A stretch of DNA of 64,000 nt, taken from contig NZ_JBNAGK010000010.1 in NCBI RefSeq assembly GCF_049803835.1, positions 189,503 through 253,502 of the forward strand. Reading direction: 5' to 3'. Position 1 is the stretch's first letter; the number at the start of each line of letters is the position of its first letter. Under the pieces are notes generated by a model. It ran no database searches. It saw only the letters and a program-made list of their open reading frames with translations, and was not told where the DNA came from. The position numbers and the translations under genes were made by a program. Positions 24,567 to 33,026 of the stretch are shown piece after piece. Origin of the DNA: Pacificoceanicola sp049803835. Its GTDB lineage: Bacteria > Pseudomonadota > Alphaproteobacteria > Rhodobacterales > Rhodobacteraceae.

Positions 24567-26018
24567 ATGTATCTCGGACTGGACCTTGGAACCTCTGGAC
24601 TGCGGGTCCTGCTCGTGGATGCTTCCGGTACGCCGGTTGTCTCCGAAGCGGAAAGCTACGAGGCGAAGCATCCGAAGGCGGGCTGGAGCGAACAGGACCC
24701 TGCGGAATGGACGAAGGCGCTCGACCTGGCGATGGCGCGGATCAAGGCCTCGCACGGCGCGCAACTTGCGCAGGTGAAGGGCATCGGTGTCTCCGGCCAC
24801 ATGCATGGCGCGACGCTGCTCGATGCGGGAGGCACGGTCCTGCGTCCCTGCATCCTCTGGAACGACACGCGCAGCTTTGAGGAAGCCGCCCTGCTCGACG
24901 ACACGCCGGGCGTGCGCGACCTGTCCGGCAACATCGTCTTCCCCGGCTTCACCGCGCCGAAACTGCTCTGGGTGCAAAAGCACGAGCCTGAGATTTTTGC
25001 CAAGGTGGCGAAGGTTCTGCTGCCTGCCGCGTACATGAACTTCCACCTGACCGGCGAGACCTTTGCCGACATGAGCGACAGTGCCGGAACGGCCTGGCTC
25101 GATGCCGGGCGCCGGGCGTGGTCGGACGATCTGCTGCAAGGCGGGGCGATGACCGAGGCGCAGATGCCGCGGCTCGTGGAGGGCTGCGAGGTTGGCGGGA
25201 CGCTGAAGAAGGCGCTTGCCGAAGCTTGGGGCATAAAGGGCGAGGTCATCGTCGTGGGCGGCGCGGGCGACAACGCGGCGGCCGCCTGTGGTGTTGGCGC
25301 GATGAAGGACGGGCAGGGTTTTGTCTCGCTCGGCACCTCCGGCGTGCTGCTGACCGGGCGCGACGGATATGCTCCCTTACCCGCCTCCGCGGTGCATACC
25401 TTCTGCCACGCTGTGCCGGGGCAGTGGTATCAGATGGGGGTGATCCTCGCTGCGACGGACAGCCTGAACTGGCTCTCGCGCGTCACCGGGTCGAAGCCTG
25501 CGGAGCTGTCGAAGGAGCTTGGCAGCAGCATTCAAGGCCCGGAGCGGCTGCGCTTCCTGCCCTATCTCTCGGGCGAGCGCACGCCGCACAACGACAGCCA
25601 TATCCGGGGCGCTTTCCTCAATCTGAGCGTCGAACATGACCGCAAGGCGATGACGCAGGCGGTGATGGAGGGGGTGAGTTTTGCGCTGCGCGACTGTGCC
25701 GAGGCCATCGGCCAGACCGGAGCGACGCTTGGCGGTCTCTTGGCTATCGGCGGCGGCGCGGCGTCGCGCTTCTGGCTGGAGACGATTGCCACGGTGCTGA
25801 ACCTGCCGCTGGACCTGCCTGAAGCCGGGGATTTCGGCGCAGCGCTGGGCGCGGCGCGGCTCGCCATGGTTGGCGCGGGCGGAGGCTCCGTCGAAGAGAT
25901 CATGACAAGGCCGAGCGTGGCGGGGACGGTGGAGCCGAAGACTGCGCTGGTGGCGGCCTACGAAGACGCTTATCAGGCCTACAAGGCCAGCTATCCGGCG
26001 CTCAAGTCCTTGGGCTAA
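24567..26018 (+). CDS. xylB: Xylulokinase
   Basis: A 483-residue FGGY-family sugar kinase. LGLDLGTSGLRVLLVD is the phosphate-1 motif, GHMHGATLLD and PCILWNDTRS are xylulokinase-type, and GGGAASRFWLE near residue 394 is the C-terminal FGGY signature region. It phosphorylates D-xylulose to xylulose 5-phosphate. GGGAGGC lies upstream. The gene stands alone, without xylA or a transporter nearby, and overlaps the convergent moeA gene by 4 bases. Confidence 0.92.
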   Translation: MYLGLDLGTSGLRVLLVDASGTPVVSEAESYEAKHPKAGWSEQDPAEWTKALDLAMARIKASHGAQLAQVKGIGVSGHMHGATLLDAGGTVLRPCILWNDTRSFEEAALLDDTPGVRDLSGNIVFPGFTAPKLLWVQKHEPEIFAKVAKVLLPAAYMNFHLTGETFADMSDSAGTAWLDAGRRAWSDDLLQGGAMTEAQMPRLVEGCEVGGTLKKALAEAWGIKGEVIVVGGAGDNAAAACGVGAMKDGQGFVSLGTSGVLLTGRDGYAPLPASAVHTFCHAVPGQWYQMGVILAATDSLNWLSRVTGSKPAELSKELGSSIQGPERLRFLPYLSGERTPHNDSHIRGAFLNLSVEHDRKAMTQAVMEGVSFALRDCAEAIGQTGATLGGLLAIGGGAASRFWLETIATVLNLPLDLPEAGDFGAALGAARLAMVGAGGGSVEEIMTRPSVAGTVEPKTALVAAYEDAYQAYKASYPALKSLG

Positions 26019-28102
26019 AGCCCGAAACTGCCATATGGGATGAAGCGGACCGGGTCGCCCGGTCCGATCTCCCGTGCGCCATCGTCCAGTTCGACGAGAC
26101 CGTCGCCCCAGCTCAACCCGGAGATGCGGCCGGAGCCTTCGGACTTGAAGACTTCCGCCTTGCCGTCCCTGACCCTTGCCCGCAGATACTCGCGCCGTCC
26201 CGGCTTTTTGCGCTTGGAAAAGGCGGCGGGGACGTCGAAGCCCTGCGGCTGGCTCCAGCCGGTTCCGGCCAACAAGCCCATGGCGGGGCGGGCGAAGATG
26301 AGCGTGCAGACGAAGGCGGCGACGGGGTTTCCGGGCAGGCCGAAGACCGGCTTGCCTTGCCAGAGACCGAGCGCAAGCGGACGTCCGGGTTTCAAGGCAA
26401 TGCGCCATTCCTGCATGGCGCCGGCTTGGCGGAGCAAGGCCGAGACGTGATCCTCGTCGCCTGCGGAAGCGCCGCCGGAGGTGAGGATGAGGTCGGCCTT
26501 TTGAGATGCCGCGTCGAGAGTTCGGGCCAACGTCGCCCGGTCGTCCGGCACGCGGCCCATGTCGATGGCCTCGAAGCCGAAGCGGGCCATCATGGCCAGC
26601 AGCATGGGGCGGTTCGCGTCGAAGATCTGGCCGGGGGCGGCTTGGGTGCCCGGCTCGATCACCTCGTCGCCGGTGGACAGCACAGCGACCTTGAGTTTTT
26701 CCCGGACGGTCAGGGTCGAGAGGCCAACAGAGGCGGCCAAAGCAAGGTCTGCCGGGGTCAGGAGACGCCCGGCTTGCAGGGCAACCGCGCCCTGCGCCAT
26801 GTCCTCGCCAGCCTTGCGGGTGTTTGCACCGGGCTTGAGGCCGCCGCGAAAGGCGACTTGACCCCCTGAAACGGTGCAATCCTCGTCGAGCACAACGGTA
26901 TCGACGCCTTCGGGGAGGGCCGCACCGGTGAGCACGCGCAGGGCTTGTCCGGGCGGCACGGAGCCGTCGAAAGGGACGCCAGCGGCGGAGCGGCCTTCGG
27001 TCAGGGGGAGGATGACGTCGCCCTCTGCGATACTGGCAAAGGCAAAGCCGTAGCCATCCACGGCGGTGTTTGGCAGCGGCGGGTTGGCGCGCTGTGCAAT
27101 CGCATCCTCCGCCAGCACCCGGCCCATGGCGTCCCGAAGCGGCACGGTCTCGCTGCCGGTGACGCAGGTCAGGCGCTCCTCGAGCATGGCCAGGGCTTCG
27201 TCCACCGGGGTCCAGTCGACACCGGGCGGCAGGGCGAAGCAGTCGTTGCGCAGGGGCGGCGGTTTGAGGCTCACGGCGTCCAGCAAGTCCTTTTCGAAGC
27301 CCAGCCCGAGGATCCATCCCTCGACGGGCGCTGTCACCTCCAACATGGCAGCGAGGCGGGCGGGTGCAAGGGCGGAAAGAGCATTCGCCAGCAGCGAGAC
27401 CTGCACCGCGTCGCGGATGTCACCTCGGCCGGTGGCGGCGCGGACGACCGGGTTGATGAGGCCGGGCCAGATTTCGACGAAGGCAATCGGAGTGGTGAGG
27501 GCCTCGAAAGGCCAGACGGAGATATGTCCGGCGAACCGCCGGCGCAGGCGTTCGAGAACCGGCAGGCCCATGAGCACCTGCGAGCCGACCGCCCCGGCGC
27601 CGGACAGTTGCCAGCAGGGAAAGCTGCCCTTCGCTTTTGTCTCGCAAAGGCGGTGATCCGGGAAGGGGTTGGCATAACCCTGTTTGGTTCGTGGCAGGTG
27701 GGGGATGTCCCGTTTCAGGCCGTTGCCCCAGAAAGGGCCGTTGCCGGGGAAGCGGGCATTGAAGGACGCGGCGAGATCAAAGCGATTGTTGGCTTTCGGG
27801 GCGTCCTGAACCTGTGGCTCCAGCCATGACCAGAGGGCAAGCGGATCGTCGCTGCCGGTCATCGCCTGTGCAAAACCGGCGGGGTAGGCGAATGGGAAAT
27901 CGAAGCCGATCAGCAGGCGCTCGCCAGCCTGCAAGGCGGCATCCATGCGCTCGGCGAGCCAGCCCTCGGCGACCGTGCGATTGCGGCAATACACCGGCTC
28001 TTGCCCGGTCTCACCGATCCAGATCGCATCCTTCTTCGGTGTCGGCCCGGCATCGTTTCCACCGGACCAGTCGACCATGACGACCCGGTCCCAGCCGGTC
28101 AA
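26015..28102 (-). CDS. moeA: MoeA molybdotransferase with an N-terminal RNase H-fold-like domain
   Basis: A 695-residue protein. Residues 286-695 are MoeA: NTAVDGYGFA at 345-354, LSTGDEVIEPG, TSGGASAGDEDHV and GLPGNPVAAFV. MoeA inserts molybdate into adenylated molybdopterin. Residues 1-278 form a separate domain with VDWSGG at 9-14 and IGFDFPFAYP at 65-74, resembling DUF429-type RNase H-like folds; its role is unknown. The first start is a TTG at 28102 overlapping the mobB stop; an ATG at 28078 is an alternative. It is downstream of mobA and mobB, so Moco maturation is clear for the C-terminal half. Confidence 0.88.
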   Translation of the reverse strand: MTGWDRVVMVDWSGGNDAGPTPKKDAIWIGETGQEPVYCRNRTVAEGWLAERMDAALQAGERLLIGFDFPFAYPAGFAQAMTGSDDPLALWSWLEPQVQDAPKANNRFDLAASFNARFPGNGPFWGNGLKRDIPHLPRTKQGYANPFPDHRLCETKAKGSFPCWQLSGAGAVGSQVLMGLPVLERLRRRFAGHISVWPFEALTTPIAFVEIWPGLINPVVRAATGRGDIRDAVQVSLLANALSALAPARLAAMLEVTAPVEGWILGLGFEKDLLDAVSLKPPPLRNDCFALPPGVDWTPVDEALAMLEERLTCVTGSETVPLRDAMGRVLAEDAIAQRANPPLPNTAVDGYGFAFASIAEGDVILPLTEGRSAAGVPFDGSVPPGQALRVLTGAALPEGVDTVVLDEDCTVSGGQVAFRGGLKPGANTRKAGEDMAQGAVALQAGRLLTPADLALAASVGLSTLTVREKLKVAVLSTGDEVIEPGTQAAPGQIFDANRPMLLAMMARFGFEAIDMGRVPDDRATLARTLDAASQKADLILTSGGASAGDEDHVSALLRQAGAMQEWRIALKPGRPLALGLWQGKPVFGLPGNPVAAFVCTLIFARPAMGLLAGTGWSQPQGFDVPAAFSKRKKPGRREYLRARVRDGKAEVFKSEGSGRISGLSWGDGLVELDDGAREIGPGDPVRFIPYGSFGL

Positions 28103-28590
28103 AGACCCACGTCCGCGAGGATGAAATCGGCAATCGCCTGCGTATCATTCAGGTCGAAGACCGGCCGGTCGAGGTCGAGCGGCACGTCGGCGCAGACGGC
28201 GCGGACGGTCGGATCATCCGTGGCGATCAAAGGATTGCCGGTTTCGGCGCGGAAGGCCTCCACCTTGGGATGCGTGTCCCGTTTGTACCCTTCCACGAGA
28301 ACCAGATCGACCGGGGCGAGGCGGGCGAGCAGGCTCTCCAGCGTGGCCTCCTCCGCGCCCCGCAACTCGATCATGTGGGCCACGCGGTTGCGCGAGGACA
28401 GGATCACCTCCGACGCGCCCGCGACCCGGTGCCGGTGCGAATCCTTGCCCGGATGGTCCACGTCGAAGCTGTGGTGCGCATGCTTGACGGTGCTGACGGT
28501 GAAGCCGCGCCCGGTGATCTCGGTCACGAGACGTTCCATCAGGCCGGTCTTGCCCGCGTTTTTCCAGCCGGTCACGCCGTACAGTCTCAT
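28099..28590 (-). CDS. mobB: Molybdopterin-guanine dinucleotide biosynthesis protein MobB
   Basis: A 163-residue GTPase-like protein. The P-loop is GWKNAGKTGL at residues 8-17, followed by STVKHAHHSFD and LVEGYKRDTHPKVE, all MobB hallmarks. MobB binds GTP and supports MobA. The start at 28590 overlaps the mobA stop as ATGA; a 27-codon upstream extension is unsupported. Confidence 0.94.
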   Translation of the reverse strand: MRLYGVTGWKNAGKTGLMERLVTEITGRGFTVSTVKHAHHSFDVDHPGKDSHRHRVAGASEVILSSRNRVAHMIELRGAEEATLESLLARLAPVDLVLVEGYKRDTHPKVEAFRAETGNPLIATDDPTVRAVCADVPLDLDRPVFDLNDTQAIADFILADVGL

Positions 28591-29213
28591 AGGAGGTCCT
28601 CTGCCCGGGCGAGGTCCTCGGGCGTGTTCACGTTGAAGAAGGGATCGAAGCCATCCGCGGGAAAAAGACACTCGCGGCCGCCGTGCTTCTCGGTCCAGAG
28701 AACGACCTTTTTCAGGCCGTAAGTGAGTGCGGTGCGCAGGTCGTCCCGCAGGGCGACAGGCCAGAGGCCGAAGGTCGGGTGGCGGATGAGGCCGGATTTC
28801 GACTTTGATTTCGTCTGCGCCTCACCCTTCGTGGCGGCGAGGACGAGGGGGAAGGACTGCCCTTCGGACGCCAGAAGCAGCCGCGGGACAAGGTCGCAGG
28901 GGAAGAAAGGCGTGTCGGCGGCGACCGTGACGATGCTCTCGGCGCCTTTGGTGGCGGCCCAGTCGAGACCGGCCAGGACACCGGCGAGCGGGCCGGGGAA
29001 GCCCGCGATGCTGTCGGGGATGACGGGAAGCGCGGTGTCGAACCGGCTGGCATCACCATTGGCGTTCAGCGCCATCCCGGCCACCTGCGGTCCGAGCCGA
29101 TCCGTCACCCGGTCCAGCAAGGTCTGGCCGCCGAGCGTCAGCAACGCCTTGTCTCCGCCACCCATCCGCGTGGCCAGGCCCCCGGCCAGGATCACCCCGA
29201 GCGGTTGCTTCAC
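28587..29213 (-). CDS. mobA: Molybdenum cofactor guanylyltransferase
   Basis: A 208-residue nucleotidyltransferase with LAGGLATRMGGGDKALL (GTP-binding loop) at residues 9-25, AADTPFFPCDLV (metal-binding Asp) near residue 100, and NVNTPEDLARAE at the C-terminus. It attaches GMP to molybdopterin. The start is a GTG at 29213 overlapping the cytidine deaminase stop as GTGA. A longer open frame runs upstream antisense to nothing real. Confidence 0.93.
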   Translation of the reverse strand: MKQPLGVILAGGLATRMGGGDKALLTLGGQTLLDRVTDRLGPQVAGMALNANGDASRFDTALPVIPDSIAGFPGPLAGVLAGLDWAATKGAESIVTVAADTPFFPCDLVPRLLLASEGQSFPLVLAATKGEAQTKSKSKSGLIRHPTFGLWPVALRDDLRTALTYGLKKVVLWTEKHGGRECLFPADGFDPFFNVNTPEDLARAEDLL

Positions 29214-29626
29214 GTCTTGCGCCTTCCGTGCTTGTAGGCCGTGGGCATCAGCGCGGCCATGGGCTGAAAGGCCATGCCGTCGCCGTCGGGCACTGCCACG
29301 AGCGCATGCGGCGCGTAGTCGAGCATCAGCTCGCGGCAGGGACCGCAGGGCGGGATGACCTCGCCGCGCCGGTTCACCGCGCCGCAGAAGACCACCGGAT
29401 CGTCCGGGTCGGTTGCCATGGCCATGCCGATGGCGACAGGTTCGGCGCAGACGGAGGCGCGGGGCAGGGTGCTGTCGAGGTTCAGGCCAATGTACTGTGC
29501 GCCCGAGGCGGTCAGCACGACGGAGGCGACGGAATGCCAGTCGCCACGTTGGCGGTCCCTGATGAAGTCCTGCGCGGCGGCGATGGCCTCGCGCATCCGG
29601 TTTTCCATGGTGATTTCGTCCTTCAT
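29210..29626 (-). CDS. Cytidine deaminase-family protein
   Basis: A 138-residue zinc deaminase with VCAEPVAIGMA (the Cys/His-Ala-Glu type site in its CAE form) near residue 59 and PPCGPCRELMLDY near residue 91. Such CAE-type proteins belong to the cytidine/blasticidin S deaminase group. The ligand is uncertain because the motif departs from typical Cdd. It is the first of four overlapping genes leading to moeA, though no direct link to molybdenum cofactor is known. Confidence 0.82.
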   Translation of the reverse strand: MKDEITMENRMREAIAAAQDFIRDRQRGDWHSVASVVLTASGAQYIGLNLDSTLPRASVCAEPVAIGMAMATDPDDPVVFCGAVNRRGEVIPPCGPCRELMLDYAPHALVAVPDGDGMAFQPMAALMPTAYKHGRRKT

Positions 29627-29648
29627 GCCGATGCCCTCGAGTCGCGAC

Positions 29649-29692
29649 CAAATTTCCCCAGGGAAATTTGCAAAAATCTCTTAAGATTTTTT
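29649..29692. repeat. Two adjacent AT-rich palindromes between fdhD and the deaminase gene
   Basis: A 10-base-arm palindrome (29649-29658 with 29661-29670) is followed at once by a second one (29672-29679 with 29684-29691, loop CTTA), ending in a T run on the plus side. Both are strikingly AT-rich against the GC-rich background. Read leftward, the second could end fdhD transcripts. A dispersed repeat is also possible. Confidence 0.65.
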
Positions 29693-29702
29693 CGCGCCCG
29701 GG

Positions 29703-30575
29703 TCATTCCGCAGCCTTCCGTCCGGAGCGTTTCGATTCCTCCGGGATGCTGTCCGGGTCCACGTCCCAGTCCAGCCGCTCCGCCCCGCTGAGGCAGACGA
29801 AGCGTTTGCCGCGCATCCGCCCGATGCAGGTGAGGCCGACCTGCCGGGCGATTTCCACGCCCCAAGCGGTGAAACCGGAGCGGGAGGCGAGCACCGGGAT
29901 GCCCATCAGCGCGGTTTTGATGACCATCTCCGAGGTCAGCCGCCCGGTGGTGTAGAGGATCTTGTCCTCGGCGGGCACGCCGTTCAGCATCATCCAGCCG
30001 GCGATCTTGTCCACCGCGTTGTGCCGTCCGACGTCTTCCATATAGACCAAGGGTTTGTCGCCCTGGCAGAGCACCGTGCCATGGATCGCCCCGGCTTCGA
30101 GATAAAGCGAGGGCGTCGTGTTGATCTGGTGTGCCAACGTGTAAAGCCAGGAGGTCTTCACCGGAACGGCAGGCAGCGTCAGCCCCACCAGCCCTTCCAT
30201 CATGTCGCCAAAGACCGTTCCCACGGCACAGCCGCTGGTGCGGGTCTTTTTCTTCACCTTCTCCTCGTAGGTGGTCTGCGAGGCGGTGCGGACGACGACA
30301 ACCTCCAGTTCCTCGTCATAGTCGATGCCAGTGATCTCCTCCCCGTCCGCGAGCATCCCCTGGTTGCGCAGGAACCCGACAGCGAGGAACTCGGGGTAAT
30401 CCCCGATGGTCATGGCCGTAACCACTTCCTGCGCGTTGAGGTAGATCGTCAGGGGTCGTTCCTCGACCACCGAAATGTCCGTCCGCGCGCCGGTGTGGTC
30501 GATGCCGGACACGGTGCGCGTCAGGCGGGGTGCCGTCGGGTCAGGGGCGATGATGTAGTCGTCGGGCAATTGCAT
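29703..30575 (-). CDS. fdhD: Formate dehydrogenase accessory sulfurtransferase FdhD
   Basis: A 290-residue protein. ERPLTIYLNAQEVVTAMTIG near residues 40-58, HGTVLCQGDKPLVYMEDVGRHNAVDKI near residue 165, and YTTGRLTSEMV are FdhD hallmarks. FdhD carries sulfur from IscS to the molybdenum cofactor of formate dehydrogenase. The active loop reads TSGCAVG, keeping one cysteine of the usual CxxC. The start at 30575 is preferred because the 22 upstream codons run toward the divergent azlC promoter. No formate dehydrogenase subunits are in the window. Confidence 0.92.
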   Translation of the reverse strand: MQLPDDYIIAPDPTAPRLTRTVSGIDHTGARTDISVVEERPLTIYLNAQEVVTAMTIGDYPEFLAVGFLRNQGMLADGEEITGIDYDEELEVVVVRTASQTTYEEKVKKKTRTSGCAVGTVFGDMMEGLVGLTLPAVPVKTSWLYTLAHQINTTPSLYLEAGAIHGTVLCQGDKPLVYMEDVGRHNAVDKIAGWMMLNGVPAEDKILYTTGRLTSEMVIKTALMGIPVLASRSGFTAWGVEIARQVGLTCIGRMRGKRFVCLSGAERLDWDVDPDSIPEESKRSGRKAAE

Positions 30576-30626
30576 CCGGCCTTTGATGTCGTGTACGGGC
30601 GAAGGGAACACCCCGGAGGTCCAGTG

Positions 30627-31328
30627 ATGGCGCAGAGCCAAGTGATGTCAAGCTATTGGCGCGGTTTGCGCGATGCGACCCCGTTTCTGCTGGTGGTCAT
30701 CCCCTTTGCCATCCTCTTCGGCGTCATCGCCACGGAGGCCGGGCTGACGGTGTTCGAAACGCTCAGCTTCTCCGTCGTGGTCATTGCGGGCGCGGCGCAG
30801 TTCACCGCAATCCAGCTGATGACCGACAATGCGCCGACCATCGTCGTGCTGGTTTCGGCGCTGGCGGTGAACCTGCGCATGGCGATGTACTCGGCCTCCA
30901 TCACGCCGCACCTCGGGCCGCTGCCGTTCTGGAAGCGGGCGATCGTCGGGTACTTCCTCGTCGACCAGACCTATGCCGCGTCCATGCTGGAGTTCGAGCG
31001 GCAGCCGCAGATGAGCCTGGTCGAGAAATTCGGCTACTTCCTCGGCGTCGCGACGCCGGTCTGCATCCCGTGGTACTTCGCGACACTCGCCGGCGCGTAC
31101 ATGGGCAACATCATCCCGTCGAACCTCGGTCTCGACATGGTGCTGCCGATTGCTTTCCTCGCCATGCTCGGCCCGGCCCTGCGCACCCGGGCGCACATCC
31201 TCGCGGCGTTTGCGGCGACGGGGCTGGCGCTGGCCTTTGTCTGGGTGCCCTACAACCTCGGGCTCATCCTCGCCGGAATCGGCGGCATGATGGTCGGAGC
31301 GGAAGCGGAGCGGAGGGCGGCACAATGA
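30627..31328 (+). CDS. azlC: AzlC-family branched-chain amino acid exporter subunit
   Basis: A 233-residue inner-membrane protein with about six hydrophobic segments. PFLLVVIPFAILFGVIA, GAAQFTAIQLM and the cytoplasmic loop with DQTYAASMLEF match AzlC. With AzlD it exports branched-chain amino acids. GGAGG lies upstream of 30627. The stop overlaps azlD as ATGA. It is divergent from fdhD across 51 bases. Confidence 0.9.
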   Translation: MAQSQVMSSYWRGLRDATPFLLVVIPFAILFGVIATEAGLTVFETLSFSVVVIAGAAQFTAIQLMTDNAPTIVVLVSALAVNLRMAMYSASITPHLGPLPFWKRAIVGYFLVDQTYAASMLEFERQPQMSLVEKFGYFLGVATPVCIPWYFATLAGAYMGNIIPSNLGLDMVLPIAFLAMLGPALRTRAHILAAFAATGLALAFVWVPYNLGLILAGIGGMMVGAEAERRAAQ

Positions 31329-31651
31329 TCGACAAGTCGCACCTGTGGATCGTGATTTTCGTCATGGGCCTCGGCTCGTTCGGCCTGCGGTTTGTCTTTC
31401 TCGGGATTGTCGGCGACCGCGCGATGCCGGAATGGCTGCTGCGGCACCTGCGTTATACCGCTGTTGCGATCATGCCGGCGTTGGTCGCGCCGCTGGTGCT
31501 CTGGCCCGCGGCGACCGGGGGCGAGCCCGATCCGCTGCGCCTTGCCGCGGCGGGTATCGCCCTTGCGGCGGCCTATGTCCGCAAGAGCGTGTATGCCGGG
31601 ATGATCGCCGGGGCGCTGGTGATGGTGGCGGGCGCTTACTGGCCGGCCTGA
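31325..31651 (+). CDS. azlD: AzlD-family exporter subunit
   Basis: A 108-residue protein with three to four hydrophobic segments and the AzlD-like FLRFVFL..GDRAMPEWLLRHLRYTAVAIMPALVAP arrangement. It is the small partner of AzlC, with a start overlapping the azlC stop. Its 3' end overlaps the convergent lipoprotein gene by 16 bases. Confidence 0.88.
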   Translation: MIDKSHLWIVIFVMGLGSFGLRFVFLGIVGDRAMPEWLLRHLRYTAVAIMPALVAPLVLWPAATGGEPDPLRLAAAGIALAAAYVRKSVYAGMIAGALVMVAGAYWPA

Positions 31652-32283
31652 CCCTGGGCCCGGAGCGCCGCCTGCTCGGCTTCGAATTGCGCGATGGCGA
31701 TGCCCTTGTCGTCCGCGTCGTTCTCGTAGAGCGCACGGTCGGTCACACCCGGGAAGCGGGCGAACTGATCGGCCAGCTTGTTGGGATACCATGTCGTGGA
31801 GATCGACTGGAAGCCGGGCAGCTTCTGCAGCAGCTCCGACGTCGAGGCAGCGCATCGGGCCTGCGCGACCGGGCCGGACTGCTGGGCGAGGCGCAGGGCC
31901 ATTTCCGCGACCTCGGGCGAGACCTGGATGGTCTGGATGCGGACGTGATAGGTCTTGCGGGCGTGGGCGCGCTCGTAGAAGTCCTTGACCCGTGGCGTGA
32001 TGCCGTAGAGTACGTCGCCGATCTCCGGCACTGCGCTCAGGCGCACCGAACCCGCCGGATCGAACACCACGCGCTGCGAAGCGTTGATCATCAGGCTGGT
32101 ATGCGCGCCGGAGCCGGAGCGGTTGTTGATCATGGTGTAGAGCGTCAGGGACGGCGGGCCGTCGTGGCGATAGGCGGCCGCGGCCACCTGTTCCGGCGTC
32201 GAATCGACGCCGGAGGTGTTCTCGGCACAGCCAGCCAGCGACAGGGCGGCAAGCCCAGCCAGGATAATGGCGCGCAAACCCAT
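31636..32283 (-). CDS. Predicted lipoprotein, unknown function
   Basis: A 215-residue protein. The signal is MGLRAIILAGLAALSLAGC, with lipidation expected at the cysteine of LAGC. The mature part contains SLTLYTMINNRSGSGAHTSLMINASQRVVFDPAGS, which resembles hydrolase-like DUF segments seen in Rhodobacteraceae, but I cannot name the family. GGAGGGG precedes the ATG at 32283. It is followed by a 44-residue oxidase subunit read from the same strand upstream. Confidence 0.75.
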   Translation of the reverse strand: MGLRAIILAGLAALSLAGCAENTSGVDSTPEQVAAAAYRHDGPPSLTLYTMINNRSGSGAHTSLMINASQRVVFDPAGSVRLSAVPEIGDVLYGITPRVKDFYERAHARKTYHVRIQTIQVSPEVAEMALRLAQQSGPVAQARCAASTSELLQKLPGFQSISTTWYPNKLADQFARFPGVTDRALYENDADDKGIAIAQFEAEQAALRAQGQAGQ

Positions 32284-32344
32284 GTGCACCCCCTCCGGTT
32301 CAGATGGATTGGACGGCGAGGCGACCGGCAGGCCGCCTGCGGCT

Positions 32345-32479
32345 TCAGGAGTTGAACACTGCCATGAAGATGACGAGGCAGAGAATCACGATCACCGTAC
32401 GGATCACGAAGGTGATGAAGCCCTCGAAGGTCTTTTCCTGAACGGTGATGTCCATCGAACCGTGCTTGTGTTCAGCCAT
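32345..32479 (-). CDS. aa3-type cytochrome c oxidase subunit IV-like peptide
   Basis: A 44-residue ORF, MAEHKHGSMDITVQEKTFEG followed by one membrane helix (FITFVIRTVIVILCLVIFMAVF). This matches the tiny subunit IV of alphaproteobacterial aa3-type oxidases, as in Paracoccus and Rhodobacter. No other oxidase subunit is near, which is normal for this gene. The gene is too short for routine ORF calling. Confidence 0.82.
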   Translation of the reverse strand: MAEHKHGSMDITVQEKTFEGFITFVIRTVIVILCLVIFMAVFNS

Positions 32480-32567
32480 TTTTGCAGTCCTGTATTAGCG
32501 TTCGCAAACGCGTTTATCGTATTTCGTCAGCCCTGTCACGGCGGCAATCGGGCGCAAATGTCGCGGG

Positions 32568-33023
32568 TCAGGACGCGCCGAGTTCCTTCGCCAGCAGGAA
32601 GCCGATGCGGCGCGGCGCCTCCTGCTCGACCTCCTTGGGCATCGCCCGCAGGATCACCGACAGCTGGCTGACGTGCTGGATCAACTGCGTGCGCACCCCG
32701 GCTGCGTCTGAGCCGTAGAAGGTCACGATGTCCGGGTCGAAGTAGCCGAGTCCCTCGATCCGCAGCACACCCGCCTCCGCGCCGACGAACCCCATGGCGA
32801 CCTCCTGATCGCCGTCGAGCTGTTTCTCGAAGGCCTGGATATAGAGCACCAGCCGCTCATAGGCCCATTCGGCAGGGCTTTTCTGCTCGACGGGTTTTTG
32901 CGTGACCGCCTCGGGCAGCGGCTCCGCGTTGGCGGTGCCTTCCGTGCGGACCTCGATCCGGCGCGGCAGGACCGAATCCTCATGCGCTTCGGCGGTGGTG
33001 GCGATGCGGTCATCCATGGGCAT
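32568..33023 (-). CDS. DUF6173-type protein
   Basis: A 151-residue cytoplasmic protein with an acidic variable N-terminus and a conserved core: WAYERLVLYIQAFEKQLDGD, GYFDPDIVTFYG and GVRTQLIQHVSQLSVILRAMP. From memory this fits the DUF6173 family of Rhodobacterales; function unknown. It starts 3 bases after the stop of the upstream membrane protein gene, so the two are coupled. Confidence 0.65.
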   Translation of the reverse strand: MPMDDRIATTAEAHEDSVLPRRIEVRTEGTANAEPLPEAVTQKPVEQKSPAEWAYERLVLYIQAFEKQLDGDQEVAMGFVGAEAGVLRIEGLGYFDPDIVTFYGSDAAGVRTQLIQHVSQLSVILRAMPKEVEQEAPRRIGFLLAKELGAS

Positions 33024-33026
33024 GGC

